Assembly (NCBI RefSeq): GCF_002994745.2
Contig: NC_037092.1
Coordinates: forward strand, 78,891,824 to 78,955,823
DNA length: 64,000 nucleotides
Source: Rosa chinensis
Lineage: Eukaryota > Streptophyta > Magnoliopsida > Rosales > Rosaceae
Direction: 5' to 3'
Shown here: positions 39,896 to 50,782 of the stretch, piece by piece
How positions within the stretch are numbered: position 1 is the first letter of the stretch
How the letters are laid out: each line of letters begins with the position of its first letter
Program-made: the position numbers and the translations under genes
Notes under the pieces: generated by a model
What the model saw: the letters and a program-made list of their open reading frames with translations, nothing else
Told to the model about the DNA's origin: nothing
Databases searched by the model: none

Positions 39896-42800
39896 GAGAG
39901 CTAGAATGCCTCGTGGATAGTGCAACTACACATACTATCCTTCGAAATAGGCAGCTATTTCTATGGATGACACCATCTCGATCTTCCGTGACTACAATGG
40001 CTGGATCATCTCAATTGATTCATGGTCGAGGACCAGCCTAATTTATGTTGCCAAATGGCACAACATTAAATGTCACCGAAGCTCTTTATGCTCCTAGGGC
40101 AGGAATAACCCTATTAAGTTTTAAAGATATAAGAGCCAATGGTTTTCATGTGGAAACACATTGTGAGAATGGACAAGAGTTCCTTTGCATCACCTCTAAT
40201 GACTACGGACATAAACGAGTATTAGAGAAACTTATGTGTCGCTCTAGTGAGTTGTATGCAACCACTATTTGCATAATTGAATCCAATCATGTTATGAGAG
40301 ATGATTTATGGGATTATGATACATATAGGCTTTGGCATGACCGTTTGGGACACCCAGGTCGTGATATGATGATCCATATATTAAAGACTTAACACGGACA
40401 TCCATTTTTTAGAATGAAAAGCAGTAAAACTCTAAATTTGGATCAAGGAGGAGCACCTGGGCCTCACGGCGCCTTCCCCCTTCAAGTCCTGCCACCACAG
40501 GCCGGCGCCACCATCCCCCTGTGGCCCAAGGGTGGCTTTGACGCCACCTCTGCTCTCCTGACTCCAATTTCTACTTCTAAAGTCACTTGTGACTTTGTGG
40601 CTCAACCAAAATCCTCATTGGTTGTTTCTAAAGCCCATCATTCGTTCTGCAAAGCCTGCTCTTTAGCAAAATTAGGATCGAGACCATCCTATGCAAAGGA
40701 CACCAAAGAAACTATACCATTCTTACAAATAATCTAAGGTGATATTTGTGGACCTATTCAACCACCATGCGGACCATTTAGATATTTTATGGTGTTGGTT
40801 GATGCATCAACACGCTGGTCACATGTCATGCTATTGTCCTCAAGGAACGCTGCATTTGCTAAACTCCTAGCACAAATAATTAAGTTAAGGGCTCACCACC
40901 CTGATCATCCTATTAAGTCTATAAGATTAGACAAGGTTGGGGAGTTTACATCAAAGACTTTTGATGATTATTGCATGCCATTGGGATTGATGTTGAACAT
41001 TCAGTTCCTCATGTTCACACCAAAAATGGTCTCGCAGAAGCCGTCATTAAACGACTACAAATGGTCGCTAGGGCATTGGTAATGCGCACCAATCTCCCTA
41101 TTTCTGCTTGGGGCTATGCAATATTGCATGCAGCTCTGCTTATTCGTCTGAGGTCCACTGCCACTTAACCCTTTTCTGCGTCCCAGATGGTGACTGGGTA
41201 TGAGCCTAATGTCTCACACTTACGCATTTTTTGGTGTGAAGTATATGTGCATATTGCGCCGCCACAGCACACCAAAATGGGTCCTCAACGACGATTAGGC
41301 ATATATGTTGGATATGATTCTCCAACGATTATCCGCTACATAGAACCCTTGACATGCGATCTCTTTACCGCTAGATTTGCGGATTGTCACTTTGATGAGA
41401 CAGTCTTCCCGTCGTTAGGGGGAGATAAGAACATCAATGTTTAACAGGAACGACAGGAATTGTCGTGGTCTGTCCCCACTCTATCTCATCTTGATCCCCG
41501 AACCGCACAGTCCGAAATTGAAGTGCTGAGAATTCTCGATCTTCATAACGTAGCAGAATCGATGCCTGATGCGTTTTCTGATATCGCTAAAGTGACGAGA
41601 TCACACATACCTGCTGCAAACGTGCCTGCAAGGATTGATGTCCCTAAAACTATAGGGTATGACGCCACCTCAAGAGTACATGAGCATGGCGCCAACGTCC
41701 CCTATATGGGTGACGCAGTGGCTAGGCCCATGGCTTCTGCTAGGAAGCGCGGGAGGCCTATAGGTTCGATGGATTCTCGCCCAAGAAAGAAAGCGAGTTT
41801 GACACAAAATAATCCATTAATCATCGATGTAAATAATCCATCTCATGAGAATATTCCGGATTATGGTTATGTTCAAGAGACATCATTGGGGGATGCTCCA
41901 ATGTTAGAACCAACTCCAGAGAATAGAGAGATCTCCATGAATTACACTAGTGTACATGAGATGATGGATAGAAATTCTATGACAATTGATGATGCATTTG
42001 CATATCATATTGCAAAAGGAATTATACAATATGATGATATCGAACCTCGCTCTGTTGAAGAATGTCAACGAAGAGCAGATAGGCCTAAATGGAAAGATGC
42101 GATCCAGGCTGAATTGGATTTACTAGCAAAAAGACAGATATTTGGGCCTATAATGCAGACACCCCCAGATGTAAAACTTGTTAGCCATAAATGGGTCTTT
42201 GTTAGAAAGCGTAATTAGAAAAATGAGGTGGTAAGATATAAAGCCCGCCTTGTGGAGCAAGGTTTCTCACAAGTCCCTGGAATTGAATACGAGGAGACGT
42301 ATTCTCCCGTAATGGACGTTATAACGTTCCGCTATCTTATCAGTTTGGTAGTTTCCAAAAAACTTGACATGCAGCTTATGGATGTGGTTACAGCATATCT
42401 CTATGGGGATCTAGATTCAGAGATATATATGAAGGTTCCAAATGGACTTCAATTACCCAAATCAAATGGCTCTAAACCACGGAACGCGTTTTCAATAAGA
42501 TTAAAATGCTCACTATATGGATTAAAAAAATTCGGACGGATGTGGTATAACCGTCTAAGTGACTACTTGATTGGGAAGAGATATATTAATAATGAAATAT
42601 GCCCATGTGTGTTCATTAAAAGAACAAGTTTCGGATTTGCAATAGTAGCAGTCTATGTCGATGACATGAACCTAATTGGAACTCTAGATGAGTTGAAGGA
42701 AACTGCTAAATACTTGAAATCCGAATTTAAGATGAAAGATCTTGGGAAAACACGGTTTTGTCTTGGTTTAGAACTCAAGCACCGTAGTGATGGGATTTTG

Positions 42801-43805
42801 ATCCATCAGTCTGCATATACTCAGAAAATTCTAAGGCGCTTTCATAAAGATAAAGCAAAGACTGTGAGTACTCCCATGATTGGTCGTAGTCTTGAGCCTG
42901 GAAAAGATCCGTTTCGTCCAAAGGATGAGGACAAAGAACCATTAGAGGCCGAAGTGCCCTATTTAAGTGCAATAGGCGCATTATTGTACTTAGCTCAATG
43001 CACAAGACCAGGCATCTCCTTCGCAGTGAACATGTTAGCTCAACACAGCTTTGCGCCAACACACTGCCATTGGATTAGTGTAAAGACAATCATTCGATAC
43101 CTAAGAGATACGATTAATATGGGCCTATTCTATCCCTACAGAGAGAAAAGGAATGACGGAAATTTGGGATCGGACCCCTAGAGGCAAAGAGCCACCCTCC
43201 AAGGAGCAACCGCTAGCCGTGTTGCTGCCGCCAGCGCCATCGCAGTCCATGGTGGCTGGCCTCACCCTACTCCACTCCATCAAAACGACAATAATGTTTT
43301 GATGGGTTTTGTTGATGCAGGGTACCTCTCTGACCCTCACAAAGGTCGCTCCAAAACGGGTTATGTCTTTACCATGGGAAGCACTACGATATCTTGGAGG
43401 TTTACAAAGTAGACCCTTGTTGCTACTTCCTCAAATCATGCAGAGATTATTGCTCTACATGAAGCCGTGCATGAATGTATATGGCTAAGGTCTGTAATTA
43501 GACATATTCAAGGAAGTTGTGGTTTGAAGTTTACCACAGATGAACCTATATGCATTTATGAGGATAATGCAGTTTGTATTGAACAAATGAAGTTAGGTTT
43601 CATCAAGGGCGACAACACCAAGCACATATCGCCTAAGTTCTTTTATAATCAGCAACAACAATCACTTCTAAAGATTGAAGTGAATCAAATCTGATTAGAA
43701 GATAATGTAGCGGACTTATTCACTAAGTCGTTACCTAAATCTACCTTCGAGAAACATGTGAAGAGCATCGGATTGAGAAAATTATCCGTACTCCCACGAT
43801 TGTAG
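39896..43805 (+). pseudogene. copia-B pol (protease, integrase, RT, RNase H), broken
   Basis: In order: protease (LVDSATTHTIL near 39915), pre-integrase (LWHDRLGHPGRDMMIH near 40330), integrase core (GDICGP near 40740, RLDKVGEF near 40930), linker 41460-42218, RT 42228-43181 with YVDDMNLIG, then RNase H in pieces (HAEIIALHEAVHECIWL, YEDNAVCIEQMKLGFIK) ending near ADLFTKSLPK and a stop at 43803. At least eight stops or frameshifts interrupt it, including TAA near 40042, TAG near 42217 and TAG near 43410. A GC-rich spacer at 43180-43260 sits inside RNase H and is shared with copia-A. Inactive. Confidence 0.85.
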
Positions 43806-44001
43806 CAATCAGGGGGAGATATCTACATCAGGGGGAGTTATGATGTCTACATGTTCGATCTCGAAGAGTGAAGGACGTGTTGTGCTCTTTTTGTCATTTG
43901 ACCAGGATTATTTTTGTCCCACATGGTTGTTACATGGTAAGGTTTTTAACGAGGCAACGGATGAAGCGTCACCACCAAGTTTAAGCGACACAAGGGAGAG
44001 T

Positions 44002-44208
44002 GTTGAAGGAAAATCGACTTAGTGTGCCTTATTAAACTAGGAGTAGTAATAGGAGAGAAGGTTCTAGAATTCCTAATCCTACTCGGATTAGTATTCCTTA
44101 TAACATTAGAACATGTACTTTGTAATCCCTATATATAGGGCTCTTATTCTTAATAATATGATAACAATTCTCTCTACAATTTCTCTCGAATTCTCTTTTA
44201 CTTAAATA
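44002..44208 (+). mobile_element. 3' LTR of copia-B
   Basis: 207 bp, TGTTGAAGGAAAATCG to ACTTAAATA, preceded by the polypurine tract 'acacaagggagag'. TATATAT near 44130 is the LTR promoter. The flank resumes with 'ggtaaaaccattttttg', which matches copy 1 at about 9690. Confidence 0.9.
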
Positions 44209-44538
44209 GGTAAAACCATTTTTTGTCACACGCGGCCCCCACAGTTTAAAATAATATCCATCCATTTGCTAAGAAAGAGGAAAAAAATAAAAATAAGAAA
44301 TCATTTTCTTAAGGGATTGCACGTTTGATGAATTGATGTATTCCTCCATGTGATGATCCAGGTGGGGATTGGATCTCAGTTGTACTCGTCCTTCAAATTC
44401 CCAATTTTATGGTTCCAATCGCAAACTTTCGAAAAGGGGTTATACTCTGTCAATTTCTTGAACCTTCGAGAAAGGTTAATTTTGAAGAAGAGGGTTTAGG
44501 CCAGGTCAGCTTTCATTTGTAGATGTTAGCTGATTGAT
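44209..44538 (+). repeat. Duplicated locus, copy 2, part 2
   Basis: Matches 9690-9990 (cattttttgtcacacgcgg, ggatctcagttgtactcg, gaagaagagggtttagg). The last 20 bp are absent from copy 1. It ends at the 9-bp duplication of block E2. Confidence 0.85.
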
Positions 44539-44990
44539 TTACAACTAGGGGTTAAGCCCGTTTACCCAAAATCATGAAGTATTTTTCCCAATCAATCAAC
44601 CAAGTTGGTATTTTGCCAAAGTACACAAACTTTAGGAGAAAAGACTCATAAGGGTAGTCTTTTCTAGGGTAGTGCCAAATATATCATATGCTGACTTTTG
44701 GGTCCAAAATTCACTTTTTCTTAGAAAAACCTGTTCAAACTTCTGAAAAAAACAAAACTAGCCTTCAACATGCCAACGTTTTTCACCTAACGCCTCTCTG
44801 CCTAACGGTTACTTTAACAGGCGGAATCACTGCTACTTGTTTCTATCCTAAGTTGAGGCAAATTTCCATAAGAAACAGAAAATCTGAACTTACAAGTAAT
44901 ATAGGATAACGGCCGAACATGATAATTAACAATATATAACTTACAAATTCTATAAAAGACGTGATAAAGTGGATGAGCACACTGAAAATA

Positions 44991-44996
44991 TTTATT
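44991..44996 (-). terminator. AATAAA polyadenylation signal, E2 pararetrovirus
   Basis: On the minus strand AATAAA lies about 280 bp downstream of the TATA box, the spacing expected for a pararetroviral promoter with early polyadenylation signal. Confidence 0.5.
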
Positions 44997-45028
44997 TAAA
45001 CATAATTACAAGCTAAGAATTCAAAGCC

Positions 45029-45078
45029 TCATTCTCAGGTAAACAGCTAAAAAGCTGTTTAGCTATCTATGAGAATGA
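45029..45078 (-). other. Hairpin in the E2 transcribed leader
   Basis: TAAACAGCT-AAAA-AGCTGTTTA forms a perfect 9-bp stem, extended outward by CATTCTCA and TGAGAATG with small bulges. It lies between the TATA box and the polyadenylation signal. Stable leader hairpins are common in Caulimoviridae (ribosome shunting), but a function here is inferred. Confidence 0.5.
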
Positions 45079-45270
45079 TTACTGTACTTACTTGTAATGA
45101 AAGCACACTTCACACTAGACAGGAAAGAAAGACCACACTGCTACTATGGCATTCCTCTTTCTTGAGAGAAGACTCTTCTGCTAAAGTTTTCTAACTATTA
45201 TTTTGGGTGGTGGAAGTTTTTTATCTGAGGAGGATTTTCGATGTCTTTACAAATGAAACTTAAAGCTCCT

Positions 45271-45276
45271 TATATA
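45271..45276 (-). promoter_or_regulatory. TATA box of the E2 pararetroviral promoter
   Basis: The minus strand reads CCCTATATAAGGAGC, the typical core of 35S-like promoters. It lies just downstream of the last viral coding sequence, where the intergenic promoter is expected. Confidence 0.65.
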
Positions 45277-45659
45277 GGGAGCGGAACTCAAACTAGAATT
45301 CAAAACATAAAAATATACAGAACAACTCCGTGATTCTTCTGCTTCGTGAGTGCTCCTGATGATGGAGGTCGGATGGCGAAAAACAGATTCTTTTAGGTGA
45401 AATGTTTTTCACCCGCTTCTTTTTGAAAAGCAAAAGCAGCTTTTGGGAAAAGTCCAAAAATGCTTTCGGTGCTTTCTACACCTGCTGCTTCACATGTTCT
45501 CGTCCGTTTCTGAGTTGTGGTCGAGGACAAAGGAGTTGTTGTCCATCCTCGCCATTCTGGCAGTAATTGCATTTTCCTCGACATCTGTATCTATGTACAT
45601 CTTGTAGTAGTTGTCATTTTCAAGCTTTTCAACCCACTGTAAGCATGCGAGTATCGAGT

Positions 45660-46341
45660 CTATCTCTTTTCTGGTGAGAGATATGAAGAGGTCACTGCTG
45701 ATTGCTTCTGGATGATCGTAAGCAGTGATTTTTGTTTTTTCTCCTGCTTGCCAGGAAAGTATTTCTTGTATCTTCTTGGATGATCTTCTTGATGTATTCG
45801 AGAGACATGGCTTTCATCCATGGAATACTTGAATTTGGCTGACCATTGTATCCAACATAGGCAGGCTGAAGATATCTTTTTTTGAATAATTCTTACATAA
45901 TGATAGGGAGAAATGTATTCAACTTCACCATTTGTTTTGTGAATCCATTTTGGAGGAGTAGATCTGAACTTCAGTCGAAGAGTATAGTAATTTTTTCTGA
46001 CATTTTTGACTGTTGACGATGATAGGGGGTAGGCCTTTGAGATCATCATTTGTTTTGGTCCATAGATTATGGACAAAACCATTTTCAACAAGCCGCAGCT
46101 TGTGTTCTTGAGGATGTTCACTTTGAACATTAACTTCGTATCTTCCAACATAGGGTCCTGCCACAATGAAGAGGGTTGGAGGAATACAGTCTTCAAAATT
46201 ATGGCTTCCAATTAGACTATGGAATTCAAACCAATCTAATTCTTTTAGTGCTATGATGGGAACTCTAGCACTTTCTGGGTCTTCAAGATAGTGATTTTTT
46301 TCACTTCTAATAGCACTCTGCTGTATATGAGCTTCTTCATG
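45660..46341 (-). pseudogene. E2 pararetrovirus C-terminal/ORF4-like region, broken
   Basis: Two overlapping frames (45660-46211 and 45925-46164) with a frame change between them carry the continuation of the reading frame beyond 46342. Recognisable text is sparse (AGPYVGRYEV, HKLRLVENGFVHNLW). It corresponds in place to ORF4 of the E1 virus. Function unknown; frameshifts make it inactive. Confidence 0.55.
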
Positions 46342-47130
46342 CTATGGTCTAGCATTTTCATGGAGTTCTTCAGCTAAAGCGAACAGAGCTGGGAACATAA
46401 TACCACTATTTCTCTCTTGAAAGGCAAATAAGAGATTATCCAGGATTGCCTTTTGGTGGTAAGCTAGCCTCCTGCCAGTTCTGAACACAGGATCAGCAAA
46501 GGTTCTTAATTCATAATTAAAAACATTTATAACTCCAGTTGGAGTAGGTCTGCTTTTTGGCAAAGCAGCAGCCGTCAACCGTCTTGATGAGCCTTTACCG
46601 TTTGCCATTTGAGACGGGCTAGCCAATCCTTTACCCTGGGATTGATCAGTTGTGGCTAGTCCTTTTGGACTTAGCAGAAATCTTTTGAGGATTTTTTCTT
46701 TAGGATCCTTAGCATCTTCATGTTCTTTCCTAGTTCTTCTGCTCCTGGGATTGCGACCTTCGTCGTCATCTTTTCGGCTAAACATTGCCATTTCTCTGGT
46801 TAGAGCTTCTGGAAGATAATTTTTGTTTCCTGCAATCAATTCAACAATATAATCATATTGGTTAAGAAATAATTGCCAATTTGCTAGTCTTCCTCTATCA
46901 GCAGCTTTATCAAGTTTAAAATTTTTAAAGTTCTTTACTCTAGCACAATCGGTGCGGATAGTAAAGGGTTTTCCAAGAAAAGCTGGAGAATTTAAAATCG
47001 TTTTCTTGACAGCCAAAATTTCTTTTTCCTCAGTGGGAAAATTTAGTTATGCAGGGCTGAACTTGCCACTACAAAATTTATAGATCTTTTCAATGTTAGT
47101 TCTAGGCGTTTTTGCCAGAACAACACCAGA
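46342..47130 (-). pseudogene. E2 pararetrovirus RNase H fused to an ORF4-like block
   Basis: RNase H residues (FTIRTDCARVKNF, ANWQLFLNQYDY, YLPEALTREM) run without a stop into a basic, Ser/Lys-rich linker and then a block FNYELRTFADPVFRTGR..AILDNLL that resembles the E1 ORF4 block. In E1 the two are separate ORFs. In-frame stops lie upstream at 47131 (TAG) and near 47048 (TAA). RNase H would remove RNA from the RNA-DNA hybrid during replication. Confidence 0.75.
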
Positions 47131-48057
47131 CTAGTAATTATCACTCGCATATGTTTGGAGGATAATTTCATCATTTTCCTCTGGTTGTTGTAGAGGAGGG
47201 AGGTTTTTGCAGAGATTTTTTATATGCTTCACAATTTTTTCATCATCTTCAGTAAAGTTCCATTTTCTTTTGGAACTTGTCTTAGGAGATAACATTGTTG
47301 TTAGTCCTGCGATTTTGGGAATGAAATCTCTCCCATAGTTGATAACTCCTAAGAATCTCTCTAGACTCTTAGCATCAGGAATTCTATCTGGGAATTTCCA
47401 GATTTTCTCAAGGATGTGAGGTTGGAGTTTTATTACTCCATTCTTGATGTTTATTCCTAGGAAATCAACTTCATCGAGGATAAAGAAGATCTTTTTTTCG
47501 CCTAGGATTATTCCATGTTGAACTATCAGCTTTACAACTTCGTAGAGGTGTTTCATATGTTCTTCTCTGTTTTTGGAGAAGACAAGGATGTCATCAATGT
47601 AGACGACGCAGAATTCAGCCACATGTTTAAAGATGTCATCCATCTTTCTCTGGAAGATTGAAGGGGCTTTTTTAAAACCAAATGGCATTACTAACCATTC
47701 GTAATGTCCTTATGGTGTTCCGAATGCAGTGAGAGGAACACTCTCAAGATGCATCTTGACTTGCCAAAAACCCGACTTTGCATCGAATTTTGAAAAGACT
47801 TCAGCTCCTCTGAGCTGGTTGATCAGTACTTGTACTTGAGCAATTTGATAACCGTCTTTCACGGTCTTCTTATTGACATCTCTGTAGTCAATCACCATTC
47901 TAGCTTTTCCTCTTAGGTTTTCTGCATGATTCCTCACGTAGAATGCTGAAGCATGATGAGGGCTAGAGGAAGGTTGAATTAATCTCTTGTTTAGGAGATC
48001 TTCAATATCTTTTCTAAATTCTTTTTGATCTTCCTCTTTGTACTGAGGAATTGCCAA
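47131..48057 (-). pseudogene. E2 pararetrovirus reverse transcriptase, stop-interrupted
   Basis: The RT domain is nearly complete: RLIQPSSSPHHASAFYV, KARMVIDYRDVNKKT, FSKFDAKSGFWQVKM, then an in-frame TAA near 47710, MPFGFKKAPSIFQRKM, the catalytic YIDDILVFSKN, and GRDFIPKIAGL. This is the caulimovirid order and spacing. No integrase follows. The stop and later breaks prevent a full polyprotein. Confidence 0.92.
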
Positions 48058-49407
48058 ACATGACAGATGGCATTCATATCATGTAATCTTAATTCACAGA
48101 CCACTGGGTCTTTTTCCCAAAACTTCTGAGGATCTACATCGATGTTCTGCTCGAGTAGTTTCTTGATTTTTTCAAGAGTAGAGAGTTTCTGAGACTCAAG
48201 CTTATTCTGAAAGTGCTTGAGGTTATGCTCATGGAGAAAACTAGCTTCTTCATCTTCGCTAGTTTCTTCTTCTTCTTCAGAAAATTCTTCAACAAGTAAT
48301 TCTTCTTGTTGTTTGATTTGGAGTATGGGTTCGAATTTGGGCTTGTAGGAGGTAAGATCACCACTATTCTGTTGCGATTGCTGATATTGAGAAGTAAAAT
48401 TTGGACCTACTACACTTTTTGCTAGTGTAAGTCGGTCTGCCCAGAACACCCGTTCTCCTTTTCTGAAGCCTATCGCTTCTTCATTCTGGATGAATCTCTG
48501 TTGGAGAATAATATCATTTCCCAACAAGAAATCTGATCCTTGGCCTTTAGATTGCCATACGTTGTGGATGATAAATGTTCCTCCACCAATGGTGATATGA
48601 ACATTTTTTGCTACTTTATTCATTGTAAGATGGCTTCCATCAAACGTGACACCAGTAGCTGTTTTTTTTCTTATCTTCTTTCTAGAGTTCTTCTGGAATT
48701 GCAAATCTCTTTGCAACAGTGAATCCTGATCCATTATCTACAAATACATGTAGATGATATTTCTTGTGATCAGGGAATTTTAGTCCAATCTCTATGTAGT
48801 TGCTGTATTTACTAGTAGAGACGACCTTTGATTGTTGAAGCTCATTTTCCTGAGCTTGTTCCTGAGGTATGAATGGTTTGCATTCTTCTGGAACAATTGC
48901 TGGCGGTTCAACCAGTTCTATATTTTCATCGATTTTTTCTTTATCTACTTCTTCTTCCTTTATTTTTGAGGAAGATGGTTCTATAATTTCTTGGAACAAA
49001 ACTTCTACCTTTTTCTCTTTTTGTTCAGAGAAATATTCTTCATATTCTTGTTCTACCAATTGGCTGATAAGGCCATTCTTGGTTTTCCTTCTTACTTCAG
49101 CTATGAAGCATTCTTTATGATAAGTCTTTTTTGACTTTTCACAGAACATAGGAAGTCCATTCTTTTCTTGACATAAGCAGTAGTCACAGACAAATGTACT
49201 AGGGTTCACCTGATAAGAAGATGTTATTGATTCTGTCTTACTTTCTTCCCAGTTTTTTATATGTAGAACATTCATTTGTCTAGATTCCAAGTATTCTACT
49301 TCAGAATCTATTTCAAAGTCAGATGATTCTTCATAGTCTGTCCAGGCAGAGTAAACTGACCTATCATCTTCTTCGTCATCAGAATATGCTATTTCGTAGC
49401 CTTTCAT
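48058..49407 (-). pseudogene. E2 pararetrovirus second Cys motif and aspartic protease, frameshifted
   Basis: 49407-48682 carries the acidic MKGYEIAYSDDEEDD segment, a Cys/His cluster (CDYCLCQEKNGLPMFCEKS) and the protease start HVFVDNGSG, where the usual D-[ST]-G is D-N-G. A frameshift near 48700 leads to the rest (TIGGGTFIIHNVW, SDFLLGNDIILQQ), then an acidic linker and the approach to RT. The E1 ORF3 has the same order. Confidence 0.8.
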
Positions 49408-50782
49408 ATTTGCTGACTCTACTATGGGCTCATATTCTTCAAATAGAGTTTTAGTAGATCTTTTACCCTTTTCCGGGCATTCATTGGCATAGTGCCCTTC
49501 AGCTTTGCATAACCAACATCTGCAAGCTTTCTTGCTTAGTTGTTTATGGCTGACTTGGTGATTCTTCTTTTTCTTGAAGAATTTCTTTTTAGGATCTTCA
49601 TCCTGTTGTTTCTTGAAATTGGAACTTTTCTTGAATTTTCAATCTCTTTTCTTATTACTCTTTCTAAATTTTTTCGAGTAATATTTTTCTTTCTTTTTTC
49701 TGTGAAACTTGGATTCATGACATCCCCAGTTGGTTGGCATATCCAGTATTCCATAACAGAAATTTTCAACTCATTTGAGTTGCTTCTTAGCCATCTTTTC
49801 TCTAAGATTGGCTTTGCATTGCTCTTTTAGTAATTGCCGGATTCTGTCGGCAATTCCTCCAACTGAAAATCTTTCAATTGGTTTTTCAGCTATGCTTTCT
49901 CTCACAGCTGTTCTCTTTGGTTCAGGGAGTTTTCTATGCAATAGGTTGACTAGATTAGTATTCTCTATTTCGCCGATTGTACAGTAATATTCTTGAAATT
50001 CATTCAAGTATTCTTCAAAATATCTCATGTCACAAATTTTGAGAGCATAGATATTTGATTTGGCTATTTCTTTAGCCTTTTCACTCAGGTTTGAATGATC
50101 TCCACAGAACTAATCGTACAAGGGTACTGCAAAATCATACGGAGATTTTGAAGTTTTGATCTCTTCTAGCCAGTCTTTTCCTCTGGCAGTCTCTTTGAAA
50201 GAGAAATAGTACTTCTTTGCTACTCCAATGAGAGTAGTTTCATAGTACACCTGAAGATCTGGTGCTTCAAATTTTCAAAGGGTTAGAGCAGAAGCCATCA
50301 TCAGGCTATCAACCCATTGGTCAAGAGTTTTTCTCTTGTCTAGAGCGTTGTCTAGATTTAGCCAGATACCATGAGAAGAAATTGGTACCCTGGGTATATT
50401 GTCTTCTGGGATAAATCTTTGAGAATTTCTTTCTCCATTCTTTCCCGTAGGGGCTTTCTGAATAGGGAGTTTCACCTTTCCCTTTTCTCTAGTGATGAAA
50501 GTTTTGGAATTGGAGCTTTCTCCTTCTTCCATTTCAATATCTTCATAAGGGAGGAGTTTTCTTTCCTTTCCTGGTTTGAATTTTTTCATTTCTTCGATTA
50601 GTTTTTCTAATCGTTCAGGATTTTCGCAAGATTTTGCTTCATCATAGAGATCATAGAGCTTTTCTGCTCTAAGCATATTGACTGGTCTGTTCAGATCAGC
50701 TTCTAATTCTTCTTCAGTGATAGGTTCTATTGGTTCTTCAACAGAGAATTTGGTACCACTAACACTAGCTTCTCTAGTATTG
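49408..50782 (-). pseudogene. E2 pararetrovirus coat-protein region with zinc knuckle
   Basis: Pieces in order on the minus strand: 50782-50275 (EEPIEPITEEELEADLNRPV, KLYDLYDEAKSCENPERLEK), 50028-49771 (FEEYLNEFQEYYCTIGEIEN, KPIERFSVGGIADRIRQLL), 49769-49536 (Lys-rich), and the CCHC knuckle CRCWLCKAEGHYANEC near 49487-49530. Frame changes or stops separate the pieces. This would be the capsid and RNA-binding part of the polyprotein. Confidence 0.8.

Larger units (their letters stand above)
25963..44208 (+). mobile_element. copia-B: complete but decayed Ty1/copia element, split by a CACTA element
   Basis: Order: 5' LTR 25963-26162, leader 26163-26500, CACTA-like insertion 26501-37952, leader 37953-38425, gag 38426-39525, gag-pol gap, pol 39896-43805, polypurine tract, 3' LTR 44002-44208. 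Without the insertion the element is about 6.8 kb. It sits in the duplicated locus copy 2 between 24178 and 44209. Confidence 0.8.
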
